A stretch of 26,536 nucleotides of DNA, taken from the NCBI GenBank assembly GCA_040902425.1, contig JBBDXI010000055.1, forward strand, positions 1 to 26,536, written 5' to 3'. Source of the stretch: JBBDXI01 sp040902425 (GTDB lineage: Bacteria > Planctomycetota > Phycisphaerae > Phycisphaerales > UBA1924). The stretch's first letter is position 1, and each line of letters starts with the position of its first letter. Below are positions 6,505 through 14,758 of this stretch, in pieces. The position numbers and the translations under genes are program-made. The notes beneath the pieces are model-generated. The model was not told where the DNA came from. It did no database searches and worked only from the letters and a program-made list of their open reading frames with translations.

Positions 6505-7707
6505 CTAGCCCGGGTGGGGTTCGGGCCGGGGGAGGGCCCGGAGGAAGGCGAGGAGGCGGTCCCGCAAGGGGGCGTGGCCGTCGCGGACGTAGGCGCCGGC
6601 GAGGGCGCACGCGACGGCGAGGGATTCATCCAGGGGGAGGCCGATGGAGCGGGCGCCGGCAAAGCCGGCGTTGAAGTGGTCGCCGGCGCCCGTGGAGATG
6701 AGCGGGGTGGGCGTGAAGGGGCCATCGAAGGCGGCGCTCACCGGGCGATCGCCCTCGGCCGCGGCCGCGCCCGCGCCGCGGTGGGCGTGGATGACGACGC
6801 ACGAGAGGGCGAGCGCCCCGCGGAGGGTGACGGCGGCGCGCTGGAGGAACGACGGGACCTCTTCGTCGTCGCCGCCCAGCCCGAGGCCGTGCAGCGCGGC
6901 GAAGCGCTCCGCCTCGGCCCGGTTGAGGCCGAGCGTGACGGGCGTGAGGCTGTTCATGCGGGCCAGCATGGCCGCGGCCCGGCGCAGGTCCTCATCGGTG
7001 CGCTTGGCGGGGTCGGAGAGGTCCACGAAGACGCTGGGGCGCTCGGGGGCGGGGATCGCGGGGAGGACCTCCTCGATGAGGGCGCGCCAGATCCCCTCGA
7101 CGCCGCCCATGAGGGACCAGTTGACCATGCCGAGGAGCCGGGCCCGGCGGACCGTGGCGATGAGGCGCTCTCTCCCCAGGGCGCCGAGGAGCCGCTCCCA
7201 GGTGACCGCCTGCACAGCCCGGGGCTTGTTGAGCATGACCTTGCCATCCTCGAACTCCAGGGCGTGGGTGGTGGCGGGCGGGCCGAGGGGGATGACCTCG
7301 CGGCAGCGTGCGGCGAACTGCTCGTAGAGGGGGTGGATGCGGGTGGGGTCCTCCTCATCGCCGACGGCGCCGATGTAGGTGACCGGGGCGCCTAGGTTCG
7401 CCAGGGCCCCGGCCATGAGGGGGCCGTTGCCGCCCCAGCGGCGCTCGCGGATGACGAGTTCGAGGTTCATGGACCTGCCGGCGGCGCCGCCGATGCGGGC
7501 GGCGAGGGCGGGGATGGTGCGCAGGCGGGTGTAGCCCTCGGGGGTCATGTCGGAGCGCCGGTCCACGGCGTCGGTGATCTCGTCGATGAAGCCGTCGAAG
7601 CCGACGAGGGCGGGGGGCAGGGGGCCGGCGCGCTCGAGGGCATCCGCCGCGGCCGCCGCGATCTGGTCCCGGGTGCGCATGGCCAAGCGTACGGGCGGCT
7701 TGCCCAT
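6505..7707 (-). CDS. PfkB-family carbohydrate kinase
   Basis: Phosphorylates a sugar or nucleoside with ATP, as in the ribokinase/PfkB superfamily. Visible motifs are the N-terminal substrate region (PPALVGFDGFIDEI), the second glycine pair in the GGNGPLMAGALANLG region, and the C-terminal anion-hole and catalytic motif STGAGDHFNAGF with D343 as base. At 400 residues it is longer than most ribokinases (about 310), with insertions of about 30-60 residues in the middle. The start at 7707 gives MGKPPVRLAMRTRDQ; the ATG at 7680 (MRTRDQ) is equally possible, and neither has a strong ribosome site. It leads the operon with ALDH7 and rpiA and is divergent from rdgB, 57 bases away. The substrate cannot be told from sequence. 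Confidence 0.85.
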   Translation of the reverse strand: MGKPPVRLAMRTRDQIAAAAADALERAGPLPPALVGFDGFIDEITDAVDRRSDMTPEGYTRLRTIPALAARIGGAAGRSMNLELVIRERRWGGNGPLMAGALANLGAPVTYIGAVGDEEDPTRIHPLYEQFAARCREVIPLGPPATTHALEFEDGKVMLNKPRAVQAVTWERLLGALGRERLIATVRRARLLGMVNWSLMGGVEGIWRALIEEVLPAIPAPERPSVFVDLSDPAKRTDEDLRRAAAMLARMNSLTPVTLGLNRAEAERFAALHGLGLGGDDEEVPSFLQRAAVTLRGALALSCVVIHAHRGAGAAAAEGDRPVSAAFDGPFTPTPLISTGAGDHFNAGFAGARSIGLPLDESLAVACALAGAYVRDGHAPLRDRLLAFLRALPRPEPHPG

Positions 7708-7764
7708 GCCACCCAGGCACTCACGCGCGGCGCCCGCGCGAGACCTCCCCCGCTACCCTCCGAC

Positions 7765-9012
7765 GTGGAGCCGCTCGTCCTGGCCACGGGGAACCCGCAC
7801 AAGGTGCGGGAGCTGCGCGCGATCCTCGGGGCGGCGGGGATCCCCGTGGTCGGCCTGAACGAGCTGCCCGGCGGCGGGGCGCTCGTCGAGCCGCCGGAGA
7901 CCGGGCGGACCTTCGAGGAGAACGCCCGGATCAAGGCCCTCTCCTACGCGGCCCAGACCGGGCGCGTGTGCCTCGCGGATGACTCGGGGCTGGAGGTGGA
8001 TGCCCTGGGCGGAGCGCCGGGGGTGATCTCGTCGCACTACGCGACGGATGGACGGGAGACGGACCTGTCGCGCGAGGCGCGGGACCGGGCCAACAACGAG
8101 CGGCTGTTGCGGGAGCTCGGGGGTGTGCCGCCGGAGAAGCGCACGGCTCGGTTCGTGTGCGTGATGGTGGTGGCGGGGCCGCCACCGTCTAGTGGCACAG
8201 GCGTCCCGCCTGTGTTCCCCTCCCCAACCAGTGGCACAGGCGTCCCGCCTGTGGAACCCGGCTACGACCTCACGAAGCGGCGCCGCAACCTCCCCCACTG
8301 GGAGCAGGGCGGGTCAGCCTACCTCGTCACGTTCCGCTGCGTGCAGGGCGAACTCTCCCTTGCCGAACGTCGGCAGGTCATCAGCGCTTGCCTCTTCTGG
8401 CACGGCAAGCGCCTCCGCACCTACATCGTGGTCGTCATGCCCGACCACGCGCACTGGATACTTCTGCCCCTTCCCTCAGGCGACAGCACATGGCATTCGC
8501 TGTCGAAGATCATGCACAGCGTCAAGAGCTACACGTCCCACGAGATCCTCAAGCGAAGGGGCCGGCCGGGGCCTCTCTGGCAGGATGAGTCGCACGACCG
8601 CCTTCTCCGCGAGGATGAGTTCTACGAGAAGTTTCACTACGTCTTCGACAACCCGGTCCGCGCGCGGCTTGTTGAGCGCCCGCAGGATTACCCATTCATC
8701 GCGATGCCCGACTTCACGCCCGAGATGAGGGTCGCGGTGGAACAGGTGGTCATTGCCGGCCGACACAGGCGGGACGCCTGTGCCACTGAAGACTCAAGAG
8801 TGTTCGCCATGGTCCGCGGCCACTTCGAAGGCCGGATCGGACTGCCCGGCGATGTCCCGCGGGGGGCGAACGGGTTCGGCTACGACCCGCTGTTTCTGCT
8901 CGGGGACGGGCGGACCAGCGCGGAACTGCCCGACCCGGAGAAGAACGCGCGCAGCCACCGGGGCGCGGCGGCGCGGGACATGACGCGGGAACTCGCGCGG
9001 CTTCGAGGGTGA
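7765..9012 (+). CDS. rdgB: XTP/dITP pyrophosphatase (HAM1/RdgB) interrupted in frame by a REP-associated transposase
   Basis: A single 415-codon frame from a GTG at 7765. The HAM1 fold hydrolyses ITP, dITP and XTP to keep deaminated purines out of nucleic acids. Residues 1-141 are its first part: T8, N10 and K13 of ATGNPHK, TFEENARIKA, and LADDSGLEVDALGG. Residues about 344-415 are its last part: HFEGRIG, GFGYDP (370-375) and SHRG (397-400). Between them, residues about 142-343 are foreign: two REP units read as SGTGVPPV, a complete IS200-like RAYT domain, and an inverse REP unit read as RHRRDACAT. The insert falls in the hairpin loop that follows FVCVMVV and precedes FAMVRG, a surface loop in HAM1 structures. 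No stop or frameshift occurs. The product may be a working chimera, an inactive protein, or spliced by an unknown route; the sequence cannot decide. Confidence 0.9.
   Translation: MEPLVLATGNPHKVRELRAILGAAGIPVVGLNELPGGGALVEPPETGRTFEENARIKALSYAAQTGRVCLADDSGLEVDALGGAPGVISSHYATDGRETDLSREARDRANNERLLRELGGVPPEKRTARFVCVMVVAGPPPSSGTGVPPVFPSPTSGTGVPPVEPGYDLTKRRRNLPHWEQGGSAYLVTFRCVQGELSLAERRQVISACLFWHGKRLRTYIVVVMPDHAHWILLPLPSGDSTWHSLSKIMHSVKSYTSHEILKRRGRPGPLWQDESHDRLLREDEFYEKFHYVFDNPVRARLVERPQDYPFIAMPDFTPEMRVAVEQVVIAGRHRRDACATEDSRVFAMVRGHFEGRIGLPGDVPRGANGFGYDPLFLLGDGRTSAELPDPEKNARSHRGAAARDMTRELARLRG
8191..8214 (+). repeat. REP hairpin, class 1, copy a
   Basis: A 24-base unit with head GTGG followed by an 8-bp perfect stem CACAGGCG / CGCCTGTG around TCC. 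GTRG heads at the foot of a hairpin are what RAYTs recognise. It is identical to copy b and, inverted, to copy c. Confidence 0.93.
8230..8253 (+). repeat. REP hairpin, class 1, copy b
   Basis: Exact copy of the 24-base unit at 8191-8214, in the same orientation, 15 bases after it. The two form the left border of the RAYT insert and are both translated in frame. Confidence 0.93.
8764..8787 (-). repeat. REP hairpin, class 1, copy c (inverse)
   Basis: Exact reverse complement of the two left units. It forms the right border of the RAYT insert, giving the inverse arrangement of REPs around the transposase expected for a BIME-like element. Confidence 0.93.
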
Positions 9013-9028
9013 CATCAGGAGGACCGGC

Positions 9029-9053
9029 CCGGGGCGGGGACGCCCCGGCTCAC
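9029..9053 (-). terminator. REP-like hairpin, class 2, between convergent genes
   Basis: Exact inverse copy of the 25-base unit at 5353-5377 (8-bp G+C stem, four-base loop). It lies in the 54-base gap between the rdgB stop and the stop of the leftward gene at 9067, so it could end transcription from both sides. That role is inferred; the repeat itself is certain. Confidence 0.7.
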
Positions 9054-9066
9054 CCGGAGAAGAGGC

Positions 9067-9840
9067 TCACCGCCGCCGCGGCGCCAGGGCCATCGCGGTG
9101 GCGAAGGTCAGGGCCAGGCCGGAGAACCCGGCCGCAGGGAGGGTCCAGCCCATCGCGGGCAGGGCGTCGCCGAGGAATCTCGGGCTGGGGCGGCCGAGCT
9201 TGGGCATGACGATGAGCGCGGCGTAGAACTGCCACGTGCCCTCGATCAGCTCGCCCTCCCTGGGCTTCTTGCCGCGGGGGAACGTGAGCCGCTCGTGGGC
9301 GAAGCCGCCCTCGGGGTTGAACTCGTAGAGGTCGAAGAGCCACTCCTTGCGGAAGACCTCGCCGGGGGCCAGCCGCTCGCGCCCCGGGGGCGGGGTGCGG
9401 ACCACGAGGGCGAGGCGGTCGCGGACCTGGCCGGAATCGATCGCGTGCTTGAACTCGTCGTAGGATGTCCGGCCGCGCTCGGCGAAGCGGAGGATCTGGA
9501 GCCAGTCCTTGTGGCGGATGAGGTCGGGCAGCTGGTCGGGGCCGGGCTCGACGGTCGCGGGGATGGTGAGCGTCTCGTCGCCGTAGCGGACGGTGACGGA
9601 GACATCGCCGGCGCCGCGCCCGGCGGTGGGCATGTCGGCCAGCTCGACCTCGCGCCCGGCGTAGGTGAAGCGGCGGGCCTCGACGGGGATGAAGGAGTAC
9701 TGCTTCTTGTCGCTGGTGCGGTGGTACTCATCGACGCGCTGGGCCATGGCCCAGACGGACGCGACGAGGATGCCCAGCGAGATCAGGGCGATGGCCGCGG
9801 CGGCACGCCGGGGGATGAGGTTGGTCGAGAGCCGCGGCAT
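9067..9840 (-). CDS. Membrane-anchored protein at the end of the cox operon, function unknown
   Basis: 257 residues. A membrane helix near the N-terminus (about 13-32, AAAIALISLGILVASVWAMA) is followed by an extracytoplasmic domain of about 185 residues with beta-like segments (QYSFIPVEARRFTYAGREVE, VSVTVRYGDETLTIP) and a C-terminal membrane helix (about 232-252). No cysteine or heme motif is present, so it is not an electron carrier. It is the last gene of the run, 69 bases after coxD, and shares its orientation. I expect a role in oxidase assembly or stability from position alone; I know no named family for it. Confidence 0.75.
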   Translation of the reverse strand: MPRLSTNLIPRRAAAAIALISLGILVASVWAMAQRVDEYHRTSDKKQYSFIPVEARRFTYAGREVELADMPTAGRGAGDVSVTVRYGDETLTIPATVEPGPDQLPDLIRHKDWLQILRFAERGRTSYDEFKHAIDSGQVRDRLALVVRTPPPGRERLAPGEVFRKEWLFDLYEFNPEGGFAHERLTFPRGKKPREGELIEGTWQFYAALIVMPKLGRPSPRFLGDALPAMGWTLPAAGFSGLALTFATAMALAPRRR

Positions 9841-9909
9841 GGGGAACCTTACGCGGCGGGGGGCGTTCGAACGGCTTGCCGCCGAAGACGGCGTCGAACC
9901 CGTGGCAGG

Positions 9910-10665
9910 TCAGTGGCCGTGGCCCTCGTGGCCGGCCTCGCCGGCGGGCTTGGGCGTGAAGAGGTCGGGAGTGAGGCCGCGGCGGGGGACGGTGCGGTTG
10001 GCGTCGCTGAGGGCCTCCTCGCCGCCGTGCCCGTGGTGGGCGAAGAGGCGTTTCTCGAAGTCGTAGCGGGCCTGCGGGTCGGCCAGGCCGCGCGAGGACA
10101 GTTGCTCCAGCCGCCTGTCCCTCGCCCAGACGGTGATGGGCCTCGTTCCGGTGTCGATCCGGTGGGCGGATGGCGCGGGTGGCGCGGCCACGGCGGCGGC
10201 GGCGCCATCGGCGGCCGTGCCGCCGGTGGCGGCCCGGAGCGTGTTGATGCCCTGCCCGCCGCGCTGGATCTCGCCGCTCTTCCACGAGTAGATGATGCCG
10301 CGCTCGCCCAGGTCGATCATGCTGAAGAAGAGGAAGAGGCCGACAGCGAAGAGGCAGAAAAGAAAGATGGTGGAGTTGAGGATGCTGTCGTAGCGGAGCT
10401 GCATGAAATAGAGGGCGACCAGGGCCGACTTGATCACGGCGATGACCATGATCACGCCGACGTTGACGCTCTGGGGGATGTGGACGTCGAAGGTGTCGGC
10501 GATCCAGACCTCGCCCCGAGACGCGGCCACGGTGAGGACCGTGAAGACCAGCAGCACGGTGAGCACGGCGATGAGCGTGCGCGGGGCGATGATCACGTGC
10601 CCATGGTGCAGGTCGTGGTGCGGGTCGGTGAGGTCGAGGGGGGCTTTGGCGGGTTCGTGGGTCAT
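9910..10665 (-). CDS. coxD: Cytochrome c oxidase subunit IV-like (CoxD) with long C-terminal tail
   Basis: Small accessory membrane subunit of the caa3-type oxidase. I start it at the ATG at 10665, with GGAA eight bases upstream; a TTG four codons earlier is unlikely. The 251 residues have three membrane helices in the first 115 (about 28-50, 68-88 and 94-116), including the typical IAVIKSALVALYFMQLRYDS of prokaryotic subunit IV. The usual protein ends there, at about 100 residues. This one continues for about 130 more: a linker rich in Ala and Gly, then a charged segment (VWARDRRLEQLSSRGLADPQ) and a His-rich end (GHEGHGH). The tail may bind metal or contact cytochrome domains; this is speculation. 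It follows coxC after a 120-base gap that holds a repeat hairpin. Confidence 0.85.
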   Translation of the reverse strand: MTHEPAKAPLDLTDPHHDLHHGHVIIAPRTLIAVLTVLLVFTVLTVAASRGEVWIADTFDVHIPQSVNVGVIMVIAVIKSALVALYFMQLRYDSILNSTIFLFCLFAVGLFLFFSMIDLGERGIIYSWKSGEIQRGGQGINTLRAATGGTAADGAAAAVAAPPAPSAHRIDTGTRPITVWARDRRLEQLSSRGLADPQARYDFEKRLFAHHGHGGEEALSDANRTVPRRGLTPDLFTPKPAGEAGHEGHGH

Positions 10666-10696
10666 GGGGCGTTCCAAAATCGCAAATCAGCAAAGC

Positions 10697-10774
10697 TCAA
10701 AGCAGCAAAGCGGACCGGGGCCCGGCGGTCGCCCGAGCAGGCAGGTCTTCATTTGCCATTTGCTGCTTTGCCAT
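10697..10774 (-). CDS. Possible short leader ORF between coxC and coxD (25 codons)
   Basis: The ATG lies in one arm of the inverted repeat at 10699-10784 and the TGA in the other. The peptide begins MAKQQMANED and ends SALLL, a polar start and a hydrophobic end like the other hairpin-encoded peptides in this operon. It is not stop/start-coupled to coxC and ends 31 bases before coxD, so it may be a decayed member of that group or chance. Confidence 0.3.
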   Translation of the reverse strand: MAKQQMANEDLPARATAGPRSALLL

Positions 10775-10784
10775 TTGCTGCTTT
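10699..10784. repeat. Inverted repeat between coxC and coxD
   Basis: AAAGCAGCAAA (10699-10709) pairs with TTTGCTGCTTT at 10759-10769 or at 10774-10784. The right side is a direct tandem of a 15-base word, GCCATTTGCTGCTTT, at 10755-10784; the left side is built of CAAAGC/CAAATC words. It fills the coxC-coxD gap and is AT-rich in a GC-rich region. Confidence 0.85.
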
Positions 10785-10785
10785 C

Positions 10786-11589
10786 TTAGTGCACGAGGTA
10801 CAGGAGCGGGAAGAGGAAGATCCAGATCATGTCCACGATGTGCCAGTAGAGGCCGACGATCTCGACGCCGGTGTAGTGGCGGGGGCCGTAGTGGCCCTTC
10901 ATCGCCCGGACGAAGATGTAGGAGATGAGCCCGACGCCGACCAGCACGTGGGTGGCGTGGATGCCGGTCGAGACGTAGTAGACGCTCCACCAGATGGGCT
11001 CGTAGGGGTTGTCGGAGTAGCCGTAGGTAAACCACGAGCCGGGGCGCTTGCCGCCGTAGCCGTCGATGTAGTGGAAGAGGCCGCCGAGGGCGGTCTTGAC
11101 CTCACCCCCCGCGGCCGTGATGGCGTGCTCGTAGTGGCCGAGCGAGGGGTCCAGGAAGAAGAACCACCCGGACCACTTCGGGGTGTACTCAAAGAGGAGC
11201 TTGATCGCGACGAACCCGATGGCGCAGACGAGGGTGAAGATCAGGTTGAACTTGAGCCAGCCCTGTTGGTTCTTCTGGGCGTTGTGGATGCTCATGGCGA
11301 TCGTGAAGCTGGAGACCAGCAGCACGATGGTGTTGAAGCACCCCCACTTCCAGTCGAGGTAGTTGGAGCCGTTGTGCCAGGCCTCCGGGTAGAGCATGCG
11401 GAAGACGGCGTAGGCGCAGAACATGCCGGCGAAGAGGAGCACTTCGGTCGCGAGGAAGAGCCACATGCCGAGCTTGACGGCGTCGAACTCGGCCTCGTTG
11501 CTGCGGAAGTGCGAGGCGTGGCGGTAGCGGGCCCAGTAGGGGCGCCGGTCCGGCCGCGGGAACTCCCGGGATGCGGGGATGGTCGTCAT
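10786..11589 (-). CDS. coxC: Cytochrome c oxidase subunit III
   Basis: Integral membrane subunit that stabilises subunit I and its oxygen and proton channels. The 267 residues have about six to seven membrane helices. Recognisable parts are KLGMWLFLATEVLLFAGMF, with the conserved Glu in the second helix, and GIHATHVLVGVGL and YWHIVDMIWIFLFPLLYLV at the end. A loop of about 70 residues between TMs 4 and 5 (EYTPKWSGWFFFLDPSLG through YGYSDNPYEPI) is longer than in most homologues. The ATG is three bases from the coxA stop, so the two are translated together. It ends 120 bases before coxD. Confidence 0.95.
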   Translation of the reverse strand: MTTIPASREFPRPDRRPYWARYRHASHFRSNEAEFDAVKLGMWLFLATEVLLFAGMFCAYAVFRMLYPEAWHNGSNYLDWKWGCFNTIVLLVSSFTIAMSIHNAQKNQQGWLKFNLIFTLVCAIGFVAIKLLFEYTPKWSGWFFFLDPSLGHYEHAITAAGGEVKTALGGLFHYIDGYGGKRPGSWFTYGYSDNPYEPIWWSVYYVSTGIHATHVLVGVGLISYIFVRAMKGHYGPRHYTGVEIVGLYWHIVDMIWIFLFPLLYLVH

Positions 11590-11592
11590 GGC

Positions 11593-13395
<1,803 letters not shown>

Positions 13396-13447
13396 GGGCG
13401 TCGTCCGTGTCGGGTGGGGCTTTGAAGCGGGCGGTGGCTAGGGCGGC

Positions 13448-14758
13448 TCATGGCCGCGGGGGAACCTGGGGTGGGGTGCCGGCGGGGGCACCGGTGGCGG
13501 GTGGGGCGGCGGGGGAGGGTTGGGCGCCGGTCGGCGCTGCGCCGCTCTCGAACTGCCGGAGCATCTCGGCGTCGATCACGTCGTCGAGGCTGGCGGGCTT
13601 GTTGTCGCTGATGGAGGTCATGTAGGCGATGAGGGCGGCCACCTCCTTCGGGTTGATGCGGCCCTGGTAGCTGGTCATGGTGTTGGGGTAGGTCTCGACG
13701 ACGTGGGCGGCGGGGGTGTAGACCGACTCGCGGACGTAGTTGGCGAACTCGACGCCCTTCATCTGCTCGGTGCTCCGCCCGGTCCCGTCGGAGAACCGGA
13801 CGGCTCGCCCGTAGATGTTCTTCCACGAGGGGCCGGTGTTCTTGCTGCCGTCCACGGAGTGGCAGGAGTTGCACCCCTTGATGCGGTAGAGCTTCTCGCC
13901 GACCTCCTCGGGTGTGCCGGTGGGGTCGGCCCATTCCTTGATGATCTGACGGTACTGGGCGAGGGGGACGACGCGCACGATCGCGTACATCTCGGAGTGG
14001 CTGGCGCCGCAGTACTCGGCGCAGTAGACCCAGTGGTCCTCGTAGGTGTAGGTGATGCCGTTCTTGGTGGTGGTGGTCCTGGCCTTCGTGGGGTCGATGC
14101 CCGAGGGCTCGAACCACATGTTGGTGTAGCGGTTAGGGAAGACGTCGAACTTCACGCGGAAATCGGGGATCCAGAAGGCGTGGATGACGTCGAGGCTGCT
14201 CATCCGCAGGGACACGGGGTATTTCTCGGGGACCACGAAGACCGGGGTCTCCTGGACCGATCGCCTCCGCCGCGGATCGTCGAAGTCCTTGGGGTCGGCG
14301 GCGTCCTTCAGGAGGGTCCGATCGTTCCAGGTGAGGGCGCTCTGGGCCCCGTTGGAGTACATGGCGGACCACGACCACTTCTGCCCGGTGATGACGATCT
14401 CTTCGGAATGGGCGGGGGCGATGACCGCGCCGGCGTAGCCCCAGAAGCCCTCGAAGAACATCCAGACCAGGATGATGGTGGGGATAACGGACCAGGAGAG
14501 CTCGAGGAAGGTGTTGTGGGAGCGGGAGCGCTCGGGGGCGACGCCGGGGCGGCGGCGGTAGCGGAAGGCGAAGTAGACCATCAGGACCATCAGCAGCACG
14601 AAGAAGAAGGTGCTGATGAGGAAGATCCAGAAGAAGAGGAAGTCGCTCTGGGGGGCGATGGTGGAGCGGCCCACATCGCCGAAGTTCAGGCGCAGCCAGG
14701 CCTCCTCCATCCGCTGGAGGAAGTTCTTCTCGGTGGTGATCGTGCCGAGGGTGATCAT
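13448..14758 (-). CDS. coxB: Cytochrome c oxidase subunit II with fused cytochrome c domain (caa3-type)
   Basis: Takes electrons from cytochrome c or directly from ACIII and passes them through CuA to subunit I. It has 436 residues. Two membrane helices (about 40-65 and 85-110) precede the cupredoxin domain with the CuA motif C246-A-E-Y-C250-G-A-S-H254-S-E-M257. A cytochrome c domain follows with C296-N-S-C299-H300. A Pro/Ala-rich tail of about 45 residues ends the protein. The fused heme makes this a caa3 oxidase. The ATG overlaps the SCO stop (ATGA), so start choice is firm and longer upstream frames are not used. N-terminal residues before the first helix lack a cleavable signal. Confidence 0.96.
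   Translation of the reverse strand: MITLGTITTEKNFLQRMEEAWLRLNFGDVGRSTIAPQSDFLFFWIFLISTFFFVLLMVLMVYFAFRYRRRPGVAPERSRSHNTFLELSWSVIPTIILVWMFFEGFWGYAGAVIAPAHSEEIVITGQKWSWSAMYSNGAQSALTWNDRTLLKDAADPKDFDDPRRRRSVQETPVFVVPEKYPVSLRMSSLDVIHAFWIPDFRVKFDVFPNRYTNMWFEPSGIDPTKARTTTTKNGITYTYEDHWVYCAEYCGASHSEMYAIVRVVPLAQYRQIIKEWADPTGTPEEVGEKLYRIKGCNSCHSVDGSKNTGPSWKNIYGRAVRFSDGTGRSTEQMKGVEFANYVRESVYTPAAHVVETYPNTMTSYQGRINPKEVAALIAYMTSISDNKPASLDDVIDAEMLRQFESGAAPTGAQPSPAAPPATGAPAGTPPQVPPRP

Larger units (their letters stand above)
8191..8787 (+). mobile_element. RAYT (REP-associated tyrosine transposase) with flanking REPs, nested in rdgB
   Basis: The element runs from the first REP to the inverse REP. The transposase domain, about residues 165-315 of the chimera, opens with RRRNLPHWEQGGSAYLVTFR, carries the HUH motif as H228-A229-H230 (MPDHAHWILLP), then RGRPGPLWQDESHDRLLRED, and the nucleophile-bearing helix with Y292 (FHYVFDNPVRARLVERPQDY). 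These are the standard features of Y1/IS200-like RAYTs. It has no start codon of its own with a ribosome site, so it is apparently translated only as part of the HAM1 frame. Codon use is less GC-extreme than in the flanking HAM1 halves, which supports a later arrival. Confidence 0.9.

Noticed and set aside
5347..7395. A 682-codon open frame on the plus strand
   Set aside because: It lies opposite ALDH7 and the PfkB kinase, both with intact catalytic motifs; composition is that of an antisense shadow.
8254..8763. RAYT as an independently translated gene inside rdgB
   Set aside because: No start codon with a ribosome site lies between the left REPs and the RAYT opening, and the frame is shared with HAM1 throughout; internal initiation cannot be fully excluded.
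10666..10677. CoxD starting at TTG 10677
   Set aside because: The ATG at 10665 has GGAA at suitable spacing; the TTG has no ribosome site.
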